Origin: Lepturacanthus savala
Lineage: Eukaryota > Chordata > Actinopteri > Scombriformes > Trichiuridae
NCBI GenBank assembly: GCA_030544235.1
Contig: CM060464.1
Coordinates: 33,499,602 to 33,563,601 of the forward strand
Direction: 5' to 3'
Length of the DNA: 64,000 nucleotides
Shown here: one piece after another, positions 47,581 to 62,979 of the stretch
Layout of the letters: the number at the start of each line of letters is the position of its first letter
Position numbering within the stretch: position 1 is the stretch's first letter
Program-made: the position numbers and the translations under genes
The notes under the pieces: model-generated
Told to the model about the DNA's origin: nothing
Seen by the model: only the letters and a program-made list of their open reading frames with translations
The model's database searches: none

Positions 47581-50429
47581 GCCTAAATCAGTACAATATT
47601 TTTATAGAAAATCTTATTTACCTTTTACTTTATGTGAAATGGTATAGTTTTGGATCAGAAATTCACCTGGAAAAGCTATTGTTTTCATGTGGTTTGTGTT
47701 TTAAAGTTTTTATTGCTCCATTTGCATTCTCTCGGTCTGAAGAGCACAAAAAGACAAAATGCTATGTAGGCCTAAATCAGTACAATATTTTTACAGAAAA
47801 TCTCATTTACCATTTACTATATGTGAAATGGTATAGTTTTGGATTAGAAATTCACCTGGAAAAACTATTGTTTTCATGTGGTTTGTGTTTTAAAGTTTTT
47901 ATTGCTCCATATGCATTCTCTCGGTCTGAAGAGCACAAAAAGACAAAATGCTATGTAGACCTAAATCAGTACAATATTTTTAGAGAAAATCTTATTTACC
48001 TTTTACTTTATGTGAAATGGTATAGTTTTGGATCAGAAATTCACCTGGAAAAGCTATTGTTTTCATGTGGTTTGTGTTTTAAAGTTTTTATTGCTCCATA
48101 TGCATTCTCTCGGTCTGAAGAGCACAAAAAGACAAAAAGCTATGTAGGCCTAAATAAGTACAATATTTTTATGAACAATCTTATTTACCTTTTACTATAT
48201 GTAAAATGGTATAGTTTGGGATCAGAAATTCACCTGGAAAAGCTATTGTTTTCATGTGGTTTGTGTTTTAAAGTTTTTATTGCTCCATTTGCATTCTCTC
48301 GGTCTGAAGAGCACAAAAAGACAAAATGCTATGTAGGCCTAAATCAGTACAATATTTTTATAGAAAATCTTATTTACCTTTTACTTTATGTGAAATGGTA
48401 TAGTTTTGGATCAGAAATTCACCTGGAAAAGCTATTGTTTTCATGTGGTTTGTGTTTTAAAGTTTTTATTGCTCCATTTGCATTCTCTCGGTCTGAAGAG
48501 CACAAAAAGACAAAATGCTATGTAGGCCTAAATAAGTACAATATTTTTATAAACAATCTTATTTACCTTTTACTATATGTAAAATGGTATAGTTTGGGAT
48601 CAGAAATTCACCTGGAAAAGCTATTGTTTTCATGTGGTTTGTGTTTTAAAGTTTTTATTGCTCCATATGCATTCTCTCGGTCTGAAGAGCACAAAAAGAC
48701 AAAATGCTATGTAGGCCTAAATCAGTACAATATTTTTACAGAAAATCTCATTTACCATTTACTATATGTAAAATGGTATAGTTTGGGATCAGAAATTCAC
48801 CTGGAAAAGCTATTGTTTTCATGTGGTTTGTGTTTTAAAGTTTTTATTGCTCCATTTGCATTCTCTCGGTCTGAAGAGCACAAAAAGACAAAATGCTATG
48901 TAGGCCTAAATCAGTACAATATTTTTATAGAAAATCTTATTTACCTTTTACTTTATGTGAAATGGTATAGTTTTGGATCAGAAATTCACCTGGAAAAGCT
49001 ATTGTTTTCATGTGGTTTATGTTTTAAAGTTTTTATTGCTCCATTTGCATTCTCTCGGTCTGAAGAGCACAAAAAGACAAAATGCTATGTAGGCCTAAAT
49101 AAGTACAATATTTTTATAAACAATCTTATTTACCTTTTACTATATGTAAAATGGTATAGTTTGGGATCAGAAATTCACCTGGAAAAGCTATTGTTTTCAT
49201 GTGGTTTGTGTTTTAAAGTTTTTATTGCTCCATATGCATTCTCTCGGTCTGAAGAGCACAAAAAGACAAAATGCTATGTAGGCCTAAATCAGTACAATAT
49301 TTTTACAGAAAATCTCATTTACCATTTACTATATGTAAAATGGTATAGTTTTGGATCAGAAATTCACCTGGAAAAGCTATTGTTTTCATGTGGTTTGTGT
49401 TTTAAAGTTTTTATTGCTCCATATGCATTCTCTCGGTCTGAAGAGCACAAAAAGACAAAATGCTATGTAGGCCTAAATAAGTACAATATTTTTATAAACA
49501 ATCTTATTTACCTTTTACTATATGTAAAATGGTATAGTTTTGGATCAGAAATTCACCTGGAAAAGCTATTGTTTTCATGTGGTTTGTGTTTTAAAGTTTT
49601 TATTGCTCCATTTGCATTCTCTCGGTCTGAAGAGCACAAAAAGACAAAATGCTATGTAGGCCTAAATAAGTACAATATTTTTATAAACAATCTTATTTAC
49701 CTTTTACTATATGTAAAATGGTATAGTTTGGGATCAGAAATTCACCTGGAAAAGCTATTGTTTTCATGTGGTTTGTGTTTTAAAGTTTTTATTGCTCCAT
49801 ATGCATTCTCTCGGTCTGAAGAGCACAAAAAGACAAAATGCTATGTAGGCCTAAATCAGTACAATATTTTTACAGAAAATCTCATTTACCATTTACTATA
49901 TGTAAAATGGTATAGTTTGGGATCAGAAATTCACCTGGAAAAGCTATTGTTTTCATGTGGTTTGTGTTTTAAAGTTTTTATTGCTCCATTTGCATTCTCT
50001 CGGTCTGAAGAGCACAAAAAGACAAAATGCTATGTAGGCCTAAATCAGTACAATATTTTTACAGAAAATCTCATTTACCATTTACTATATGTAAAATGGT
50101 ATAGTTTTGGATCAGAAATTCACCTGGAAAAGCTATTGTTTTCATGTGGTTTGTGTTTTAAAGTTTTTATTGCTCCATATGCATTCTCTCGGTCTGAAGA
50201 GCACAAAAAGACAAAATGCTATGTAGACCTAAATCAGTACAATATTTTTATAGAAAATCTTATTTACCTTTTACTTTATCTGAAATGGTATAGTTTTGGA
50301 TCAGAAATTCACCTGGAAAAGCTATTGTTTTCATGTGGTTTGTGTTTTAAAGTTTTTATTGCTCCATTTGCATTCTCTCGGTCTGAAGAGCACAAAAAGA
50401 CAAAATGCTATGTAGGCCTAAATCAGTAC

Positions 50430-52370
50430 AATATTTTTTACAGAAAATCTCATTTACCATTTACTATATGTGAAATGGTATAGTTTTGGATTAGAAATTC
50501 ACCTGGAAAAACTATTGTTTTCATGTGGTTTGTGTTTTAAAGTTTTTATTGCTCCATATGCATTCTCTCGGTCTGAAGAGCACAAAAAGACAAAATGCTA
50601 TGTAGACCTAAATCAGTACAATATTTTTAGAGAAAATCTTATTTACCTTTTACTTATTGTGAAATGGTATAGTTTTGGATCAGAAATTCACCTGGAAAAG
50701 CTATTGTTTTCATGTGGTTTGTCTTTTAAAGTTTTTATTGCTCCATATGCATTCTCTCGGTCTGAAGAGCACAAAAAGACAAAAAGCTATGTAGGCCTAA
50801 ATAAGTACAATATTTTTATAAACAATCTTATTTACCTTTTACTATATGTAAAATGGTATAGTTTGGGATCAGAAATTCACCTGGAAAAGCTATTGTTTTC
50901 ATGTGGTTTGTGTTTTAAAGTTTTTATTGCTCCATTTGCATTCTCTCGGTCTGAAGAGCACAAAAAGACAAAATGCTATGTAGGCCTAAATCAGTACAAT
51001 ATTTTTACAGAAAATCTCATTTACCATTTACTATATGTAAAATGGTATAGTTTTGGATCAGAAATTCACCTGGAAAAGCTATTGTTTTCATGTGGTTTGT
51101 GTTTTAAAGTTTTTATTGCTCCATATGCATTCTCTCGGTCTGAAGAGCACAAAAAGACAAAATGCTATGTAGACCTAAATCAGTACAATATTTTTATAGA
51201 AAATCTTATTTACCTTTTACTTTATCTGAAATGGTATAGTTTTGGATCAGAAATTCACCTGGAAAAGCTATTGTTTTCATGTGGTTTGTGTTTTAAAGTT
51301 TTTATTGCTCCATTTGCATTCTCTCGGTCTGAAGAGCACAAAAAGACAAAATGCTATGTAGGCCTAAATCAGTACAATATTTTTTACAGAAAATCTCATT
51401 TACCATTTACTATATGTGAAATGGTATAGTTTTGGATTAGAAATTCACCTGGAAAAACTATTGTTTTCATGTGGTTTGTGTTTTAAAGTTTTTATTGCTC
51501 CATATGCATTCTCTCGGTCTGAAGAGCACAAAAAGACAAAATGCTATGTAGACCTAAATCAGTACAATATTTTTAGAGAAAATCTTATTTACCTTTTACT
51601 TATTGTGAAATGGTATAGTTTTGGATCAGAAATTCACCTGGAAAAGCTATTGTTTTCATGTGGTTTGTCTTTTAAAGTTTTTATTGCTCCATATGCATTC
51701 TCTCGGTCTGAAGAGCACAAAAAGACAAAAAGCTATGTAGGCCTAAATAAGTACAATATTTTTATAAACAATCTTATTTACCTTTTACTATATGTAAAAT
51801 GGTATAGTTTGGGATCAGAAATTCACCTGGAAAAGCTATTGTTTTCATGTGGTTTGTGTTTTAAAGTTTTTATTGCTCCATTTGCATTCTCTCGGTCTGA
51901 AGAGCACAAAAAGACAAAATGCTATGTAGGCCTAAATCAGTACAATATTTTTACAGAAAATCTCATTTACCATTTACTATATGTGAAATGGTATAGTTTT
52001 GGATTAGAAATTCACCTGGAAAAACTATTGTTTTCATGTGGTTTGTGTTTTAAAGTTTTTATTGCTCCATATGCATTCTCTCGGTCTGAAGAGCACAAAA
52101 AGACAAAATGCTATGTAGACCTAAATCAGTACAATATTTTTAGAGAAAATCTTATTTACCTTTTACTTTATGTGAAATGGTATAGTTTTGGATCAGAAAT
52201 TCACCTGGAAAAGCTATTGTTTTCATGTGGTTTGTGTTTTAAAGTTTTTATTGCTCCATATGCATTCTCTCGGTCTGAAGAGCACAAAAAGACAAAAAGC
52301 TATGTAGGCCTAAATCAGTACAATATTTTTATAAACAATCTTATTTACCTTTTACTTTATGTGAAATGGT
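50430..52370 (+). repeat. Tandem 5-unit block duplication in array
   Basis: The T insertion near 50434 and 51380, the change cttattgtg at about 50653 and 51599, and ggtttgtctt near 50717 and 51663 are all 946 bp apart (5 x 189 plus the inserted T). Confidence 0.88.
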
Positions 52371-52529
52371 ATAGTTTTGGATCAGAAATTCACCTGGAAA
52401 AGCTATTGTTTTCATGTGGTTTGTGTTTTAAAGTTTTTATTGCTCCATATGCATTCTCTCGGTCTGAAGAGCACAAAAAGACAAAAAGCTATGTAGGCCT
52501 AAATAAGTACAATATTTTTATAGAAAATC

Positions 52530-55500
52530 TTATTTACCTTTTACTTTATGTGAAATGGTATAGTTTTGGATCAGCAATTCACCTGGAAAAGCTATTGTTT
52601 TCATGTGGTTTGTGTTTTAAAGTTTTTATTGCTCGATTTGCATTCTCTCGGTCTGAAGAGCACAAAAAGACAAAATGCTATGTAGGCCTAAATAAGTACA
52701 ATATTTTTATAAACAATCTTATTTACCTTTTACTATATGTAAAATGGTATAGTTTGGGATCAGAAATTCACCTGGAAAAGCTATTGTTTTCATGTGGTTT
52801 GTGTTTTAAAGTTTTTATTGCTCCATTTGAATTCTCTCGGTCTGAAGAGCACAAAAAGACAAAATGCCATGTAGGCCTAAATAAGTACAATATTTTTATA
52901 AACAATCTTATTTACCTTTTACTATATGTAAAATGGTATAGTTTGGGATCAGAAATTCACCTGGAAAAGCTATTGTTTTCATGTGGTTTGTGTTTTAAAG
53001 TTTTTATTGCTCCCTTTGCATTCTCTCGGTCTGAAGAGCACAATAAGACAAAATGCTATGTAGGCCTAAATCAGTACAATATTTTTACAGAAAATCTCAT
53101 TTACCATTTACTATATGTAAAATGGTATAGTTTTGGATCAGAAATTCACCTGGAAAAGCTATTGTTTTCATGTGGTTTGTGTTTTAAAGTTTTTATTGCT
53201 CCATTTGCATTCTCTCGGTCTGAAGAGCACAAAAAGACAAAATGCTATGTAGACCTAAATCAGTACAATATTTTTAGAGAAAATCTTATTTACCTTTTAC
53301 TTTATGTGAAATGGTATAGTTTTGGATCAGAAATTCACCTGGAAAAGCTATTGTTTTCATGTGGTTTGTGTTTTAAAGTTTTTATTGCTCCATATGCATT
53401 CTCTCGGTCTGAAGAGCACAAAAAGACAAAAAGCTATGTAGGCCTAAATAAGTACAATATTTTTATAAACAATCTTATTTACCTTTTACTATATGTAAAA
53501 TGGTATAGTTTGGGATCAGAAATTCACCTGGAAAAGCTATTGTTTTCATGTGGTTTGTGTTTTAAAGTTTTTATTGCTCCCTTTGCATTCTCTCGGTCTG
53601 AAGAGCACAATAAGACAAAATGCTATGTAGGCCTAAATCAGTACAATATTTTTACAGAAAATCTCATTTACCATTTACTATATGTAAAATGGTATAGTTT
53701 TGGATCAGAAATTCACCTGGAAAAGCTATTGTTTTCATGTGGTTTGTGTTTTAAAGTTTTTATTGCTCCATTTGCATTCTCTCGGTCTGAAGAGCACAAA
53801 AAGACAAAATGCTATGTAGACCTAAATCAGTACAATATTTTTAGAGAAAATCTTATTTACCTTTTACTTTATGTGAAATGGTATAGTTTTGGATCAGAAA
53901 TTCACCTGGAAAAGCTATTGTTTTCATGTGGTTTGTGTTTTAAAGTTTTTATTGCTCCATATGCATTCTCTCGGTCTGAAGAGCACAAAAAGACAAAAAG
54001 CTATGTAGGCCTAAATAGGTACAATATTTTTATAAACAATCTTATTTACCTTTTACTATATGTAAAATGGTATAGTTTGGGATCAGAAATTCACCTGGAA
54101 AAGCTATTGTTTTCATGTTGTTTGTGTTTTAAAGTTTTTATTGCTCCATTTGCATTCTCTCGGTCTGAAGAGCACAAAAAGACAAAATGCTATGTAGACC
54201 TAAATCAGTACAATATTTTTATAAAAAATCTTATTTACCTTTTACTTTATGTGAAATGGTATAGTTTTGGATCAGAAATTCACCTGGAAAAGCTATTGTT
54301 TTCATGTGGTTTGTGTTTTAAAGTTTTTATTGCTCCATTTGCATTCTCTCGGTCTGAAGAGCACAAAAAGACAAAATGCTATGTAGGCCTAAATCAGTAC
54401 AATATTTTTACAGAAAATCTCATTTACCATTTACTATATGTGAAATGGTATAGTTTTGGATTAGAAATTCACCTGGAAAAACTATTGTTTTCATGTGGTT
54501 TGTGTTTTAAAGTTTTTATTGCTCCATATGCATTCTCTCGGTCTGAAGAGCACAAAAAGACAAAATGCTATGTAGACCTAAATCAGTACAATATTTTTAG
54601 AGAAAATCTTATTTACCTTTTACTTTATGTGAAATGGTATAGTTTTGGATCAGAAATTCACCTGGAAAAGCTATTGTTTTCATGTGGTTTGTGTTTTAAA
54701 GTTTTTATTGCTCCATTTGCATTCTCTCGGTCTGAAGAGCACAAAAAGACAAAATGCTATGTAGGCCTAAATCAGTACAATATTTTTACAGAAAATCTCA
54801 TTTACCATTTACTATATGTAAAATGGTATAGTTTTGGATCAGAAATTCACCTGGAAAAGCTATTGTTTTCATGTGGTTGGTGTTTTAAAGTTTTTATTGC
54901 TCCATATGCATTCTCTCGGTCTGAAGAGCACAAAAAGACAAAAAGCTATGTAGGCCTAAATCAATACAATATTTTTATAAACAATCTTATTTACCTTTTA
55001 CTTTATGTGAAATGGTATAGTTTTGTTTCAGAAATTCACCTGGAAAAGCTATTGTTTTCATGTGGTTTGTGTTTTAAAGTTTTTATTGCTCCATATGCAT
55101 TCTCTCGGTCTGAAGAGCACAAAAAGACAAAAAGCTATGTAGGCCTAAATCAGTACAATATTTTTATAGAAAATCTTATTTACCTTTTACTTTATGTGAA
55201 ATGGTATAGTTTTGGATCAGAAATTCACCTGGAAAAGCTATTGTTTTCATGTGGTTTGTGTTTTAAAGTTTTTATTGCTCCATTTGCATTCTCTCGGTCT
55301 GAAGAGCACAAAAAGACAAAATGCTATGTAGGCCTAAATAAGTACAATATTTTTATAAACAATCTTATTTACCTTTTACTATATGTAAAATGGTATAGTT
55401 TGGGATCAGAAATTCACCTGGAAAAGCTATTGTTTTCATGTGGTTTGTGTTTTAAAGTTTTTATTGCTCCATTTGCATTCTCTCGGTCTGAAGAGCACAA

Positions 55501-55990
55501 AAAGACAAAATGCTATGTAGGCCTAAATCAGTACAATATTTTTACAGAAAATCTCATTTACCATTTACTATATGTAAAATGGTATAGTTTTGGATCAGAA
55601 ATTCACCTGGAAAAGCTATTGTTTTCATGTGGTTTGTGTTTTAAAGTTTTTATTGCTCCATTTGCATTCTGTCGGTCTGAAGAGCACAAAAAGACAAAAT
55701 GCTATGTAGGCCTAAATCAGTACAATATTTTTATAGAAAATCTTATTTACCATTTACTTTATGTGAAATGGTATAGTTTTGGATCAGAAATTCACCTGGA
55801 AAAGCTATTGTTTTCATGTGGTTTGTGTTTTAAAGTTTTTATTGCTCCATTTGCATTCTCTCGGTCTGAAGAGCACAAAAAGACAAAATGCTATGTAGGC
55901 CTAAATCAGTACAATATTTTTACAGAAAATCTCATTTACCATTTACTATATGTGAAATGGTATAGTTTTGGATTAGAAATTCACCTGGAA
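52530..55990 (+). repeat. At least 17-unit block, copy B of a displaced pair
   Basis: Matches 41000-44460 at a constant offset of 11532 bp: agcaattcac 52573, ttttgtttcag 55021, tgcattctgt 55663. A few copy-specific changes (for example gctcgatttg near 52632) are later mutations. Confidence 0.9.
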
Positions 55991-58900
55991 AAACTATTGT
56001 TTTCATGTGGTTTATGTTTTAAAGTTTTTATTGCTCCATTTGCATTCTCTCGGTCTGAAGAGCACAAAAAGACAAAATGCTATGTAGGCCTAAATAAGTA
56101 CAATATTTTTATAAACAATCTTATTTACCTTTTACTATATGTAAAATGGTATAGTTTGGGATCAGAAATTCACCTGGAAAAGCTATTGTTTTCATGTGGT
56201 TTGTGTTTTAAAGTTTTTATTGCTCCATATGCATTCTCTCGGTCTGAAGAGCACAAAAAGACAAAATGCTATGTAGGCCTAAATCAGTACAATATTTTTA
56301 CAGAAAATCTCATTTACCATTTACTATATGTAAAATGGTATAGTTTGGGATCAGAAATTCACCTGGAAAAGCTATTGTTTTCATGTGGTTTGTGTTTTAA
56401 AGTTTTTATTGCTCCATTTGCATTCTCTCGGTCTGAAGAGCACAAAAAGACAAAATGCTATGTAGGCCTAAATCAGTACAATATTTTTATAGAAAATCTT
56501 ATTTACCTTTTACTTTACGTGAAATGGTATAGTTTTGGATCAGAAATTCACCTGGAAAAGCTATTGTTTTCATGTGGTTTATGTTTTAAAGTTTTTATTG
56601 CTCCATTTGCATTCTCTCGGTCTGAAGAGCACAAAAAGACAAAATGCTATGTAGGCCTAAATAAGTACAATATTTTTATAAACAATCTTATTTACCTTTT
56701 ACTATATGTAAAATGGTATAGTTTGGGATCAGAAATTCACCTGGAAAAGCTATTGTTTTCATGTGGTTTGTGTTTTAAAGTTTTTATTGCTCCATATGCA
56801 TTCTCTCGGTCTGAAGAGCACAAAAAGACAAAATGCTATGTAGGCCTAAATAAGTACAATATTTTTATAAACAATCTTATTTACCTTTTACTATATGTAA
56901 AATGGTATAGTTTGGGATCAGAAATTCACCTGGAAAAGCTATTGTTTTCATGTGGTTTGTGTTTTAAAGTTTTTATTGCTCCATTTGCATTCTCTCGGTC
57001 TGAAGAGCACAAAAAGACAAAATGCTATGTAGGCCTAAATCAGTACAATATTTTTATAGAAAATCTTATTTACCTTTTACTTTATGTGAAATGGTATAGT
57101 TTTGGATCAGAAATTCACCTGGAAAAGCTATTGTTTTCATGTGGTTTGTGTTTTAAAGTTTTTATTGTTCCATTTGCATTCTCTCGGTCTGAAGAGCACA
57201 AAAAGACAAAATGCTATGTAGGCCTAAATAAGTACAATATTTTTATAAACAATCTTATTTACCTTTTACTATATGTAAAATGGTATAGTTTGGGATCAGA
57301 AATTCACCTGGAAAAGCTATTGTTTTCATGTGGTTTGTGTTTTAAAGTTTTTATTGCTCCATATGCATTCTCTCGGTCTGAAGAGCACAAAAAGACAAAA
57401 TGCTATGTAGGCCTAAATCAGTACAATATTTTTACAGAAAATCTCATTTACCATTTACTATATGTAAAATGGTATAGTTTGGGATCAGAAATTCACCTGG
57501 AAAAGCTATTGTTTTCATGTGGTTTGTGTTTTAAAGTTTTTATTGCTCCATTTGCATTCTCTCGGTCTGAAGAGCACAAAAAGACAAAATGCTATGTAGG
57601 CCTAAATCAGTACAATATTTTTACAGAAAATCTCATTTACCATTTACTATATGTAAAATGGTATAGTTTTGGATCAGAAATTCACCTGGAAAAGCTATTG
57701 TTTTCATGTGGTTTGTGTTTTAAAGTTTTTATTGCTCCATATGCATTCTCTCGGTCTGAAGAGCACAAAAAGACAAAATGCTATGTAGACCTAAATCAGT
57801 ACAATATTTTTATAGAAAATCTTATTTACCTTTTACTTTATCTGAAATGGTATAGTTTTGGATCAGAAATTCACCTGGAAAAGCTATTGTTTTCATGTGG
57901 TTTGTGTTTTAAAGTTTTTATTGCTCCATTTGCATTCTCTCGGTCTGAAGAGCACAAAAAGACAAAATGCTATGTAGGCCTAAATCAGTACAATATTTTT
58001 ACAGAAAATCTCATTTACCATTTACTATATGTGAAATGGTATAGTTTTGGATTAGAAATTCACCTGGAAAAACTATTGTTTTCATGTGGTTTGTGTTTTA
58101 AAGTTTTTATTGCTCCATATGCATTCTCTCGGTCTGAAGAGCACAAAAAGACAAAATGCTATGTAGACCTAAATCAGTACAATATTTTTAGAGAAAATCT
58201 TATTTACCTTTTACTTTATGTGAAATGGTATAGTTTTGGATCAGAAATTCACCTGGAAAAGCTATTGTTTTCATGTGGTTTGTCTTTTAAAGTTTTTATT
58301 GCTCCATATGCATTCTCTCGGTCTGAAGAGCACAAAAAGACAAAAAGCTATGTAGGCCTAAATAAGTACAATATTTTTATAAACAATCTTATTTACCTTT
58401 TACTATATGTAAAATGGTATAGTTTGGGATCAGAAATTCACCTGGAAAAGCTATTGTTTTCATGTGGTTTGTGTTTTAAAGTTTTTATTGCTCCATTTGC
58501 ATTCTCTCGGTCTGAAGAGCACAAAAAGACAAAATGCTATGTAGGCCTAAATCAGTACAATATTTTTACAGAAAATCTCATTTACCATTTACTATATGTA
58601 AAATGGTATAGTTTTGGATCAGAAATTCACCTGGAAAAGCTATTGTTTTCATGTGGTTTGTGTTTTAAAGTTTTTATTGCTCCATATGCATTCTCTCGGT
58701 CTGAAGAGCACAAAAAGACAAAATGCTATGTAGACCTAAATCAGTACAATATTTTTATAGAAAATCTTATTTACCTTTTACTTTATGTGAAATGGTATAG
58801 TTTTGGATCAGAAATTCACCTGGAAAAGCTATTGTTTTCATGTGGTTTGTGTTTTAAAGTTTTTATTGCTCCATTTGCATTCTCTCGGTCTGAAGAGCAC

Positions 58901-61900
58901 AAAAAGACAAAATGCTATGTAGGCCTAAATCAGTACAATATTTTTACAGAAAATCTCATTTACCATTTACTATATGTGAAATGGTATAGTTTTGGATTAG
59001 AAATTCACCTGGAAAAACTATTGTTTTCATGTGGTTTGTGTTTTAAAGTTTTTATTGCTCCATTTGCATTCTCTCGGTCTGAAGAGCACAAAAAGACAAA
59101 ATGCTATGTAGGCCTAAATCAGTACAATATTTTTACAGAAAATCTCATTTACCATTTACTATATGTGAAATGGTATAGTTTTGGATTAGAAATTCACCTG
59201 GAAAAACTATTGTTTTCATGTGGTTTGTGTTTTAAAGTTTTTATTGCTCCATATGCATTCTCTCGGTCTGAAGAGCACAAAAAGACAAAATGCTATGTAG
59301 ACCTAAATCAGTACAATATTTTTAGAGAAAATCTTATTTACCTTTTACTTTATGTGAAATGGTATAGTTTTGGATCAGAAATTCACCTGGAAAAGCTATT
59401 GTTTTCATGTGGTTTGTGTTTTAAAGTTTTTATTGCTCCATATGCATTCTCTCGGTCTGAAGAGCACAAAAAGACAAAAAGCTATGTAGGCCTAAATAAG
59501 TACAATATTTTTATAAACAATCTCATTTACCTTTTACTATATGTAAAATGGTATAGTTTGGGATCAGAAATTCACCTGGAAAAGCTATTGTTTTCATGTG
59601 GTTTGTGTTTTAAAGTTTTTATTGCTCCATTTGCATTCTCTCGGTCTGAAGAGCACAAAAAGACAAAATGCTATGTAGGCCTAAATCAGTACAATATTTT
59701 TACAGAAAACCTTATTTACCATTTACTATATGTGAAATGGTATAGTTTTGGATCAGAAATTCACCTGGAAAAGCTATTGTTTTCATGTGGTTTGTGTTTT
59801 AAAGTTTTTATTGCTCCATATGCATTCTCTCGGTCTGAAGAGCACAAAAAGACAAAATGCTATGTAGACCTAAATCAGTACAATATTTTTATAGAAAATC
59901 TTATTTACCTTTTACTTTATGTGAAATGGTATAGTTTTGGATCAGAAATTCACCTGGAAAAGCTATTGTTTTCATGTGGTTTGTGTTTTAAAGTTTTTAT
60001 TGCTCCATATGCATTCTCTCGGTCTGAAGAGCACAAAAAGACAAAAAGCTATGTAGGCCAAAATAAGTACAATATTTTTATAAACAATCTCATTTACCTT
60101 TTACTATATGTAAAATGGTATAGTTTGGGATCAGAAATTCACCTGGAAAAGCTATTGTTTTCATGTGGTTTGTGTTTTAAAGTTTTTATTGCTCCATTTG
60201 CATTCTCTCGGTCTGAAGAGCACAAAAAGACAAAATGCTATGTAGGCCTAAATAAGTACAATATTTTTATAAACAATCTTATTTACCTTTTACTATATGT
60301 AAAATGGTATAGTTTGGGATCAGAAATTCACCTGGAAAAGCTATTGTTTTCATGTGGTTTGTGTTTTTAAGTTTTTATTGCTCCCTTTGCATTTTCTCGG
60401 TCTGAAGAGCACAAAAAGACAAAATGCTATGTAGGCCTAAATCAGTACAATATTTTTACAGAAAATCTCATTTACCATTTACTATATGTAAAATGGTATA
60501 GTTTTGGATCAGAAATTCACCTGGAAAAGCTATTGTTTTCATGTGGTTTGTGTTTTAAAGTTTTTATTGCTCCATATGCATTCTCTCGGTCTGAAGAGCA
60601 CAAAAAGACAAAAAGCTATGTAGGCCTAAATAAGTACAATATTTTTTATAAACAATCTTATTTACCTTTTACTATATGTAAAATGGTATAGTTTGGGATC
60701 AGAAATTCACCTGGAAAAGCTATTGTTTTCATGTGGTTTGTGTTTTAAAGTTTTTATTGCTCCATTTGCATTCTCTCGGTCTGAAGAGCACAAAAAGACA
60801 AAATGCTATGTAGGCCTAAATAAGTACAATATTTTTATAAACAATCTTATTTACCTTTTACTATATGTAAAATGGTATAGTTTGGGATCAGAAATTCACC
60901 TGGAAAAGCTATTGTTTTCATGTGGTTTGTGTTTTAAAGTTTTTATTGCTCCACATGCATTCTCTCGGTCTGAAGAGCACAAAAAGACAAAATGCTATGT
61001 AGGCCTAAATCAGTACAATATTTTTACAGAAAATCTCATTTACCATTTACTATATGTAAAATGGTATAGTTTTGGATCAGAAATTCACCTGGAAAAGCTA
61101 TTGTTTTCATGTGGTTTGTGTTTTAAAGTTTTTATTGCTCCATATGCATTCTCTCGGTCTGAAGAGCACAAAAAGACAAAATGCTATGTAGACCTAAATC
61201 AGTACAATATTTTTATAGAAAATCTTATTTACCTTTTACTTTATGTGAAATGGTATAGTTTTGGATCAGAAATTCACCTGGAAAAGCTATTGTTTTCATG
61301 TGGTTTGTGTTTTAAAGTTTTTATTGCTCCATTTGCATTCTCTCGGTCTGAAGAGCACAAAAAGACAAAATGCTATGTAGGCCTAAATAAGTACAATATT
61401 TTTATAAACAATCTTATTTACCTTTTACTATATGTAAAATGGTATAGTTTGGGATCAGAAATTCACCTGGAAAAGCTATTGTTTTCATGTGGTTTGTGTT
61501 TTTAAGTTTTTATTGCTCCCTTTGCATTCTCTCGGTCTGAAGAGCACAAAAAGACAAAATGCTATGTAGGCCTAAATCAGTACAATATTTTTACAGAAAA
61601 TCTCATTTACCATTTACTATATGTGAAATGGTATAGTTTTGGATTAGAAATTCACCTGGAAAAACTATTGTTTTCATGTGGTTTGTCTTTTAAAGTTTTT
61701 ATTGCTCCATATGCATTCTCTCGGTTTGAAGAGCACAAAAAGACAAAATGCTATGTAGACCTAAATCAGTACAATATTTTTAGAGAAAATCTTATTTACC
61801 TTTTACTTTATGTGAAATGGTATAGTTTTGGATCAGAAATTCACCTGGAAAAGCTATTGTTTTCATGTGGTTTGTGTTTTAAAGTTTTTATTGCTCCATA

Positions 61901-62979
61901 TGCATTCTCTCGGTCTGAAGAGCACAAAAAGACAAAAAGCTATGTAGGCCTAAATCAATACAATATTTTTATAAACAATCTTATTTACCTTTTACTTTAT
62001 GTGAAATGGTATAGTTTTGGATCAGAAATTCACCTGGAAAACCTATTGTTTTCATGTGGTTTGTGTTTTAAAGTTTTTATTGCTCCATATGCATTCTCTC
62101 GGTCTGAAGAGCACAAAAAGACAAAATGCTATGTAGACCTAAATCAGTACAATATTTTTATAGAAAATCTTATTTACCTTTTACTTTATGTGAAATGGTA
62201 TTGTTTTGGATCAGAAATTCACCTGGAAAAGCTATTGTTTTCATGTGGTTTGTGTTTTAAAGTTTTTATTGCTCCATATGCATTCTCTCGGTCTGAAGAG
62301 CACAAAATGACAAAAAGCTATGTAGGCCTAAATCAGTACAATATTTTTATAGAAAATCTTATTTACCTTTTACTTTATGTGAAATGGTATAGTTTTGGAT
62401 CAGAAATTCACCTGGAAAAGCTATTGTTTTCATGTGGTTTGTGTTTTAAAGTTTTTATTGCTCCATTTGCATTCTCTCGGTCTGAAGAGCACAAAAAGAC
62501 AAAATGCTATGTAGGCCTAAATCAGTACAATATTTTTACAGAAAACCTCATTTACCATTTACTATATGTGAAATGGTATAGTTTTGGATCAGAAATTCAC
62601 CTGGAAAAGCTATTGTTTTCATGTGGTTTGTGTTTTAAAGTTTTTATTGCTCCATTTGCATTCTCTCGGTCTGAAGAGCACAAAAAGACAAAATGCTATG
62701 TAGGCCTAAATCAGTACAATATTTTTACAGAAAATCTTATTTACCTTTTACTTTATGTGAAATGGTATAGTTTTGGATCAGAAATTCACCAGGAAAAGCT
62801 ATTGTTTTCATGTGGTTTGTGTTTTAAAGTTTTTATTGCTCCATATGCATTCTCTCGGTCTGAAGAGCACAAAAAGACAAAAAGCTATGTAGGCCTAAAT
62901 CAGTACAATATTTTTATAGAAAATCTTATTTACCTTTTACTTTATGTGAAATGGTATAGTTTTGGATCAGAAATTCACC

